Source of the DNA: UBA5796 sp040752455
GTDB lineage: Bacteria; Chloroflexota; Anaerolineae; Anaerolineales; Villigracilaceae
NCBI GenBank assembly: GCA_049324115.1
Contig: JBMOMN010000019.1
Location: 1-64,000 of the forward strand
Length of the DNA: 64,000 nt
Reading direction: 5' to 3'
In this document: positions 58,516 through 64,000 of the stretch, in pieces
Layout of the letters: every line of letters starts with the position of its first letter
How positions within the stretch are numbered: the first letter of the stretch is position 1
The notes under the pieces: generated by a model
Databases searched by the model: none
The model's input: only the letters and a program-made list of their open reading frames with translations
What the model was told of the DNA's origin: nothing
Made by a program: the position numbers and the translations under genes

Positions 58516-59331
58516 ATGAAAGTCGTGTACATCCTCCTGACCGTCCTCGCCGCGCTGATCTTCATCGGCTGGCTGGGACTGCAAGTCAAACCCAAAGCGT
58601 TCGCCGCGCCCTCGCTTCCGACATCAAGCCTGAAAACGGTCCCGCTTCCGAGCGGATTGCCTGCGCCCGTGGAGCGTTACTATCGAGCCATTTATGGCGA
58701 CCAGATTCCCGTCATTGAAACGGCGGTCTTCACGGGCAGGGCGATCATTCGTCCGTTTGGATTGTGGCTTCCCGCGCGCTTCGTCTTCGTCCATGAAGCG
58801 GGCAAAAACTACCGTCACTACATCGAAGCGACGTTCTTTGGCCTGCCCTTCCTAAAAGTCAACGAAGGCTACCTGGACGGCGAAAGTTTCTTCGAGAGTC
58901 CAATGGGGACGTATTATGATGATCCGAACACCAACCAGGGCGCAAACCTCGCGCTGTGGGCGGAGGCGGGCTGGTTCCCCTCCGTTTGGCTGACCGATCC
59001 CCGGGTCCGGTGGGAAGCGGTGGACGACAACACCGCGCTGCTGTTCGTCCCGTTCGAGGATCAGGTCGAGAAATTTGTCGTGCGATTCAATCCAGAGACG
59101 GGGCTGATCGAAACGATGGAAGCCATGCGATTCCGCGAGGCGGGCCCGGGCAAATCCAAAATCCTGTGGATCACGCGCAACGAACCAGGGGCATTTCTGC
59201 CAGGCACAAAACTCAGCGCGGTCGGCTCCGCCACCTGGCAGGACATGGGCAGCCCCTGGGCGGTCTTCACCATCGAAGAGGCGCGCTACAACGTCAACAT
59301 TGACGAATATCTTCGAGCAAGAGGAAACTGA
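58516..59331 (+). CDS. DUF6544-like membrane-anchored protein
   Basis: A 271-residue protein with one N-terminal membrane helix (about 4-22) and a soluble exterior domain. LPAPVERYYRAIYGD, PFGLWLPARFVFVHEAGKNYRHYIEATFFGLPFLKVNEGYLDGES and the late IDEYLRARGN are of the DUF6544 type. Function unknown. The GAAAGAGAGAA sequence before the ATG is a modest ribosome site. It follows the DUF4386 gene by 22 bases. Confidence 0.7.
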   Translation: MKVVYILLTVLAALIFIGWLGLQVKPKAFAAPSLPTSSLKTVPLPSGLPAPVERYYRAIYGDQIPVIETAVFTGRAIIRPFGLWLPARFVFVHEAGKNYRHYIEATFFGLPFLKVNEGYLDGESFFESPMGTYYDDPNTNQGANLALWAEAGWFPSVWLTDPRVRWEAVDDNTALLFVPFEDQVEKFVVRFNPETGLIETMEAMRFREAGPGKSKILWITRNEPGAFLPGTKLSAVGSATWQDMGSPWAVFTIEEARYNVNIDEYLRARGN

Positions 59332-59357
59332 CCTCATCTGCTCAAAAAGGAGCGACC

Positions 59358-59846
59358 ATGAAACGACCGTTCTCTCTCTGGCTTCTCGTTTTCTCCCTCG
59401 TCTTCCTCGCCCTTGGCGGACTCTACGGCGGCATCGCCATGCTGACCGACCCTTCTGGCGCCTCGCTTCAGATGACCGAAGTCCTGCCTCTGCTCCCGGT
59501 GCCAGACTACACCCTGCCTGGACTCTTCCTGCTCTTCGTGATGGGACTTGCGCCTCTCTTCCTGACCTTTGGCCTGCTTGCCCGTCCCGAATGGGAGTGG
59601 GCGACCTCCCTCGCGCGCTGGAGCGGTCATCACTGGTCGTGGACGGGAACGGTCGCGCTCGGTATTGTGCTCACCCTCTGGCTGGTCGTCGAAGGCGCGC
59701 TGATCGGATTCGATTGGCCGATCCAATACGTGACGGCGGTCAATGGGATTTTGATTCTGCTGTTGGCGCTGGTTCCTTCCGTGCGAAAATTTTTTGCGCA
59801 GAAGCAGTCCTCATCCCTTTCATCCACATCGGAGTCGAAGCCGTAA
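59358..59846 (+). CDS. Small four-helix membrane protein
   Basis: A 162-residue protein with about four membrane helices (near 8-30, 53-75, 92-115, 122-142) and a Ser/Lys-rich C-terminal tail. I do not recognise a family. AAAGGAG precedes its start. It is the last of the five-gene run; a perfect 10-base hairpin follows 14 bases after the stop. Confidence 0.65.
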   Translation: MKRPFSLWLLVFSLVFLALGGLYGGIAMLTDPSGASLQMTEVLPLLPVPDYTLPGLFLLFVMGLAPLFLTFGLLARPEWEWATSLARWSGHHWSWTGTVALGIVLTLWLVVEGALIGFDWPIQYVTAVNGILILLLALVPSVRKFFAQKQSSSLSSTSESKP

Positions 59847-59859
59847 TCGCGGGAGCTGG

Positions 59860-59883
59860 TTGAGATGTATTCTTACATCTCAA
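59860..59883. repeat. 10-bp hairpin after the membrane-gene run
   Basis: TTGAGATGTA pairs perfectly with TACATCTCAA around TTCT, between a plus-strand and a minus-strand gene end. No T-tract follows on either strand. Confidence 0.5.
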
Positions 59884-59975
59884 GTCATATCCGAATGAGT
59901 CCAGGTGGCTGAAATCGCGAAGGCGCGGAGACCAGCCTGTTCGATTTTCAAACCGCGCACGCCTTTTTCGTATCC

Positions 59976-62579
59976 CTAACCCTGTTCAAATTTACCCAGG
60001 AAGGCCTCCACGACTTCAGGGTCGAAGTGCTTTCCCGATTCTGCGCGGATGTAGTCGAACGCCTTTTCCTTCGACCACGCCGCGCGGTAGGGACGGTCGC
60101 TGGTGACCGCGTCCCACACGTCCACCACGGCGAAGATGCGTGCCGCCAGGGGAATCTCCTCCCCTTTCAACCCGCGCGGGTAGCCAGTGCCGTCCCATTT
60201 TTCGTGGTGACAGTAGGGGATATCCAGCGCGGGTTTCAGGTAGGCGATGGGCGAAAGCATCTCATAGGCGAGGGCGGGATGGCGGCGCATGATGGCCCAT
60301 TCCTCGTCGGTGAGTTTGCCGGCTTTAAGCAGGATCGAATCGGGCACGCCCAGTTTGCCGATGTCGTGCAGGAGCGCGCCGCGGCGGATGTGAACGACCT
60401 GCCGTGCGCCGAGACCCATCCGTTCGGCCAGCTGCACGGTCAATTCGGTGACGCGCTGGGTGTGGCCTTCGGTTTCCTTGTCGCGCAAATCCATCGCGTG
60501 CGACCAGCCCGCGATGGTGGCGTCGTAGGCGGTGACAAGTTCGAGGTTCGATTGTTGCAGGCCCTCGAACATCTGGGCGTTTTCAATGGCGATGGCCGCC
60601 TGCCCGCCGAGAGTCTCAAGGTAGTGCATCCACTCCGCCTCCGGTTGCAGCGGCGAGCGTTGGAAGACTTCCAGCACTCCTTTGAGCTGGCCTTTGGCAA
60701 CCAGGGGAACGCCGAAGTATTGCATGAACCCCTCATCCTTGAGCAGAACGGCGCGCTGATTTTGCTCCCCCGCCAGGGATAAATCCGGAACATGGATGAC
60801 CCTGCGCTCCAATCCGACCTGCCCTGCACAGCCCTCCCCGAGGCGCATACGCGACTGGCGGATGGCCGGGGTGCGATACCCCTTCCCGGCGGCAAATTCG
60901 AGCAGGCTATCGGATGTGTTCAAGAGCAGGACCGACGCCGCGTCGACGCCCAACTGGGAGAGTACCTGGTTGAGCAGGATGTCGAGGGATACATGCAGAT
61001 CCATGTTGGAGCTGATGGCGCGGTCAATTTCCTTCAATGCAGACAGGCGCTGTAGCTGAAGATTGATCTTCTCCTCCGCCTGTTTGCGTTCGGTGATGTC
61101 GCGCACCACCACCAGCAGGGTGGCCTCGCCGTTGATGGTTTCCACCCGCCCGCTGATCTCGACGGGAAATACTTCGCCGTTCGCGCGGCGATTGACGGTT
61201 TCCATGGGACCGGATATCTGGCCGATCTCCGTTGTGAGGACCGCGTAATCTTCGGGAACGAGGGCGGTCACGTTCATGGCAAGAAATTCGGCGCGAGTGT
61301 AGCCGTAGATTTTACAGGCGCTCTGGTTGGCCTCCAGGATCCTGCCGTCAGGAGATTCAACGAAGATGGCCTCCTGAACGCCATCGAAGATATCTCGATA
61401 GCGCGCCTCGCTCTCGCGTAGGGCGTTTTCTGCCTGCAAACGCTCGGTCACATCGCGCGCCAGGGCGCGCACGATCGGCCCATCGGCAGAATCTAAGCGC
61501 AGGGTATTGTCGTATTCCCAGATTCTCCTGCCTCCATTTGCCGTCTGGACGTACATGAGTCCGCTGGCCTGCCCATTTTTCTGGATGGCAGCCAGGTAAT
61601 CCTCGAACTGATCGCGCACTTCAGGAATGAGCAGGTCGCGCAGGTTCATTTTCTGAATGGTCTCATGGTTCATTCCCAGAAGTTTCGAGGCGGCGGGATT
61701 GATGGAAAGGATATTGCCCTGTAGATCGTGCGTGCCGATCAGGTCGTGGATGTGCTCCACCAGGTCGCGGTAGCGGTCTTCGCTGGCGCGTATCTGTTCC
61801 TCCGCCTGCTTGCGCTCGGTAATATCGCGGGCGATGCCTTCCAGCGCGACCATTTCTCCCGCTTCATTAAGCACAGGCTTGTTCCTCTGTTCGGTCCATA
61901 GAATTGAACCATCCTTGCGCACCCAGCGCAGGACGAGCGGCTGGCCCGGCGTAGTTTCGCCGCGCGCCGCGGCTTCGAGCAGGGGACGGTCATCGGGGTG
62001 GACGAGTTTGAATCCCAGGTCGGGGTCGGCGTAATGCTCTTCGGGGGAATAACCGGTGATGGCGCTGGCCGCCGGGCTGACGTAGGTGAACCCGCGTTCC
62101 GGCGCGAATTCGTAGCGATAGATCAGGTCAGGCGCGTTTTCGGCCAGGCGGTGAAAGCGGTTTTCGCTTTCGCGCAAGGCGTCTTCCGCTTGCTTGCGTT
62201 TGGTGATATTCATCGCAATGACCAACGCTGCTTTACGTCCTTCGTATTCGAGTGTGTGCGAATGGATCTCGACATCCATTACGCTTCCATCCTTGCGCCG
62301 ATGACGCCAGGTGCCCGAGTCTTGCAAGGAGGGGCGGTCCTGTTGGAGGTCTTTCAGAAGGCGTTCCACTTCCTCCTGCGGACGGATATCGGCGAGGCGC
62401 ATGGCAAGAAATTCAGCGCGTGAATATCCATAGTTCTTCTGCGCCGCGTGATTTACCGCCATGAAGCGGTAAGTCTCCAGGTCGTAGACCCACATGGGCA
62501 GGGGATTGTTGTCGAAGTAGATTCCGTTTTGGACATCATCCACCGGCAAGTTTGTTTTTGGAGGGGATATCTTTTTCAT
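59976..62579 (-). CDS. PAS/GAF sensor with HD-GYP phosphodiesterase domain
   Basis: An 867-residue cytosolic protein. Four PAS domains (about 15-130, 140-262, 270-390, 395-510), each closed by a D-T-R-Q-E-type linker, then a GAF domain (about 525-680) and a C-terminal HD-GYP domain: LLHDIGKLGVPDSIL, HHEKWDGTGYPRGLKGEEIPLAARIFAVVD-WDA-T. The HD and HHE-WDGTGYP residues are those of active cyclic-di-GMP phosphodiesterases. It overlaps the receiver gene by 4 bases, so phosphorylation of that receiver may tune its output. Confidence 0.9.
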   Translation of the reverse strand: MKKISPPKTNLPVDDVQNGIYFDNNPLPMWVYDLETYRFMAVNHAAQKNYGYSRAEFLAMRLADIRPQEEVERLLKDLQQDRPSLQDSGTWRHRRKDGSVMDVEIHSHTLEYEGRKAALVIAMNITKRKQAEDALRESENRFHRLAENAPDLIYRYEFAPERGFTYVSPAASAITGYSPEEHYADPDLGFKLVHPDDRPLLEAAARGETTPGQPLVLRWVRKDGSILWTEQRNKPVLNEAGEMVALEGIARDITERKQAEEQIRASEDRYRDLVEHIHDLIGTHDLQGNILSINPAASKLLGMNHETIQKMNLRDLLIPEVRDQFEDYLAAIQKNGQASGLMYVQTANGGRRIWEYDNTLRLDSADGPIVRALARDVTERLQAENALRESEARYRDIFDGVQEAIFVESPDGRILEANQSACKIYGYTRAEFLAMNVTALVPEDYAVLTTEIGQISGPMETVNRRANGEVFPVEISGRVETINGEATLLVVVRDITERKQAEEKINLQLQRLSALKEIDRAISSNMDLHVSLDILLNQVLSQLGVDAASVLLLNTSDSLLEFAAGKGYRTPAIRQSRMRLGEGCAGQVGLERRVIHVPDLSLAGEQNQRAVLLKDEGFMQYFGVPLVAKGQLKGVLEVFQRSPLQPEAEWMHYLETLGGQAAIAIENAQMFEGLQQSNLELVTAYDATIAGWSHAMDLRDKETEGHTQRVTELTVQLAERMGLGARQVVHIRRGALLHDIGKLGVPDSILLKAGKLTDEEWAIMRRHPALAYEMLSPIAYLKPALDIPYCHHEKWDGTGYPRGLKGEEIPLAARIFAVVDVWDAVTSDRPYRAAWSKEKAFDYIRAESGKHFDPEVVEAFLGKFEQG

Positions 62580-63007
62580 GCTGTGAGCCTTGTCGAAATC
62601 GTCCCGTCGGGCTGGCTTGACCAGGCGGTTGCGGGCGTTTTGGCCAGGCCAACGATGACGGAGATCAGGGTCTTGCTTATTTCGCTCTTGTGGACAAATG
62701 CGTCCGCTCCTGCCTGCATGGCGGCGGCGCGATAGTTTTCATCCTGCATGATGGTGAGGACGATGATCTTCGTTTTTGGCATGTGCCGTTTGAACAGGGG
62801 AATTAAGTCCAGTCCCGATTCGCCCGCCAGGTTGAGGTCCAACAGAATGACATCCGGTTCCAGGCGGTTGGACTGCGAGACCGCCTCGCCCCCGTTCATG
62901 ATCGCGCCGATCACGCGGAAGGATTCCTGTAATTCCAGGAAGTCGCGCGCCGCCGCGAGAAAATGAGAATTGTCGTCCACGAGCAAAATGCGGATGGGAT
63001 TATTCAC
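62576..63007 (-). CDS. Single-domain response regulator
   Basis: A 143-residue receiver domain with the acid pair DD (11-12), phospho-accepting Asp57, Thr85 and Lys107, and a short tail after the fold. It overlaps the HD-GYP gene by 4 bases (ATGA) and is transcribed first. No kinase is attached; likely partners are the HD-GYP protein or a kinase elsewhere. Confidence 0.88.
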   Translation of the reverse strand: MNNPIRILLVDDNSHFLAAARDFLELQESFRVIGAIMNGGEAVSQSNRLEPDVILLDLNLAGESGLDLIPLFKRHMPKTKIIVLTIMQDENYRAAAMQAGADAFVHKSEISKTLISVIVGLAKTPATAWSSQPDGTISTRLTA

Positions 63008-63195
63008 AGGAGCCTCCGGTTTTCGTAAAAGGTTTCATTCGCTCTTACGATACCAGAGGCGCTGTCAAGGGGCTATTCGGGAATGTACGGTATTGGGAGA
63101 GGGTATGCCCTGTATTTTTCAAAACACATAAGACACCAAGTTTGCGAAGGATAACCTCTTCCTGCTTTTTCCCCTTCCTGTTTAGGCTCTTCGAC

Positions 63196-63840
63196 TTACT
63201 CTACAAGGCCCTTCTTCACAGCGTATTTCACCAGATCGGTCTGCGATTTCAGGCCGAGTTTCTTCATCAGGTTGGAGCGGTGCATTTCCACAGTGCGCGC
63301 GCTGAGCGAGAGACGCTCGGCGATCTGCGGGTTGCTCTGTCCCTCCGCCGCGAGTTGGAAGACCTCGCGCTCGCGCCCGGTGAGCGAGACGAACGGATCG
63401 TCGGCGCGGGCATCCTGCGACCTCTGCAGATAGGCCTGGATGGCGCGTTCGTTGAGCGAGGGGCTGAGGTAGAGATTCCCCGCCAGCGCCTGCCGGATAG
63501 CGAAGATCAATTCTTGCGAGGAACTCTTTTTCAACACGTAACCCGCCACGCCCACCTGTAACGATTCGACCACGTAACTCTCGGCGTCGTACATCGAAAG
63601 CACGATCACTTTCGTCGCTGGGGAAACGCGTTTCGTCCGCCGCGCCGCCTCCAGTCCCGAAAGACCGGGCATCATCATGTCCACGATCAACACGTCGGGT
63701 TTGAGCCGCTCGGCGAGTCCCGCCGCCTCCAGCCCGTCGCCCGTCTCGGCGATCACGTGAAAATCGGGCTGCGTTTCGAGCAACATCCGCAGGGCCTCGC
63801 GCAACACCTGGTGGTCATCGGCAAGGATGATGTTGGTCAT
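63196..63840 (-). CDS. NarL/FixJ-type response regulator
   Basis: A 214-residue two-domain regulator. The receiver has Asp54 (LIVDMMMPGLSGLE) and KxxSS after Lys104, and a LuxR-type HTH (LTGREREVFQLAAEGQSNPQIAERLSLSARTVEMHRSNLMKKLG) at about 150-206. It overlaps the next gene upstream, a sensor kinase, by 4 bases (ATGA), so they form a two-component pair. Target genes are unknown. Confidence 0.92.
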   Translation of the reverse strand: MTNIILADDHQVLREALRMLLETQPDFHVIAETGDGLEAAGLAERLKPDVLIVDMMMPGLSGLEAARRTKRVSPATKVIVLSMYDAESYVVESLQVGVAGYVLKKSSSQELIFAIRQALAGNLYLSPSLNERAIQAYLQRSQDARADDPFVSLTGREREVFQLAAEGQSNPQIAERLSLSARTVEMHRSNLMKKLGLKSQTDLVKYAVKKGLVE

Positions 63841-64000
63841 TTCACTTCCTCCCGCGCAGGCAGGCGGACCAATTGTCGCGTGCCTGCGCCTGGTTCAGAT
63901 TCGACCTGGAACGCGCCGCCGACGAGCAGGGCGCGTTCGCGCATTCCGCTCAGGCCGCGATTTTTTGCGAACGCAGATACGGGATCGAAGCCCGAGCCGT
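63837..64000 (-). CDS. Sensor histidine kinase, C-terminal part only (runs off the window)
   Basis: The 53 C-terminal codons are visible. They read GLSGMRERALLVGGAFQVESEPGAGTRQLVRLP, the G2 box and last strands of a NarX/DesK-type HATPase. The rest lies beyond base 64000. Its stop overlaps the start of the NarL-type regulator, which it should phosphorylate. Confidence 0.8.
   Translation of the reverse strand, partial: GSGFDPVSAFAKNRGLSGMRERALLVGGAFQVESEPGAGTRQLVRLPAREEVK

Overview
The window looks like a chromosomal segment of a high-GC Chloroflexota bacterium, most likely class Anaerolineae. This is inferred from gene content: an FmdB zinc ribbon, lipoproteins with Thr/Pro-rich linkers but no outer-membrane machinery, DsrE/DUF1641/sulfide-quinone-reductase genes, octaheme cytochromes, and many large PAS/GAF signalling proteins. 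The short dispersed inverted repeats also fit. No rRNA gene is present and no database was searched, so the placement is moderate.

Layout. 0.2-4.7 kb: FmdB-like and DedA proteins, a lipoprotein fusing a DsbA-like thioredoxin to a cyclophilin, a membrane HExxH protein and a discoidin-like lipoprotein. 5.0-6.5 kb: a stand-alone GltD-type oxidoreductase. 6.7-9.9 kb: a MacA/MacB-type export system. 10.1-16.4 kb: an acetyltransferase, then a minus-strand operon containing an unusual B12-domain/glutamate-mutase-like fusion followed by an octopine-dehydrogenase-family enzyme, a UPF0316 membrane protein and a histidine phosphatase; rarA lies upstream.

16.4-28.0 kb is the most unusual region. It is a tightly packed minus-strand operon with a good promoter at one end and a terminator at the other. 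In order of transcription it encodes a soluble SPFH coiled-coil protein, a protein resembling the non-ATPase part of VirB4/HerA-like proteins, a kinase with two S1 RNA-binding-like domains plus receiver and GAF domains, a receiver/multi-GAF kinase, a receiver fused to an aminoglycoside/choline-kinase-like domain, an AAA/STAND-like ATPase and a STAS protein. I infer a phosphorelay-controlled NTP-dependent assembly of unknown output.

28.2-38.1 kb is a sulfur island of two convergently arranged functions on one strand, each headed by its own ArsR-type repressor. One operon has octaheme tetrathionate reductase, a heptaheme/cytochrome b fusion and two YeeE sulfur-transport proteins (one with a rhodanese domain lacking its cysteine). 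The other has sulfide:quinone reductase, DUF1641, a one-cysteine DsrC/TusE protein and a DsrE2-like protein. The two ArsR genes have related candidate operators.

38.3-43.8 kb: an XRE-cupin regulator, a DinG-type exonuclease-helicase, a NERD-like membrane protein, plsX, and a tRNA-Leu(GAG) with a near-consensus promoter. A decayed integrase lies just after the tRNA, followed by a visibly less GC-rich rhamnose catabolic cluster (44.3-56.1 kb): rhaA, rhaD, rhaB, a GPH-type symporter, GH3 and GH78 glycosidases without signal peptides, and a divergent AraC regulator. This suggests an island inserted at the tRNA and import of rhamnosides for cytoplasmic cleavage. 56.2-59.8 kb holds a TetR remnant and five small membrane or flavodoxin genes. 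60-64 kb holds a PAS/GAF/HD-GYP phosphodiesterase with a receiver partner, and a NarL-type two-component pair whose kinase runs off the end.
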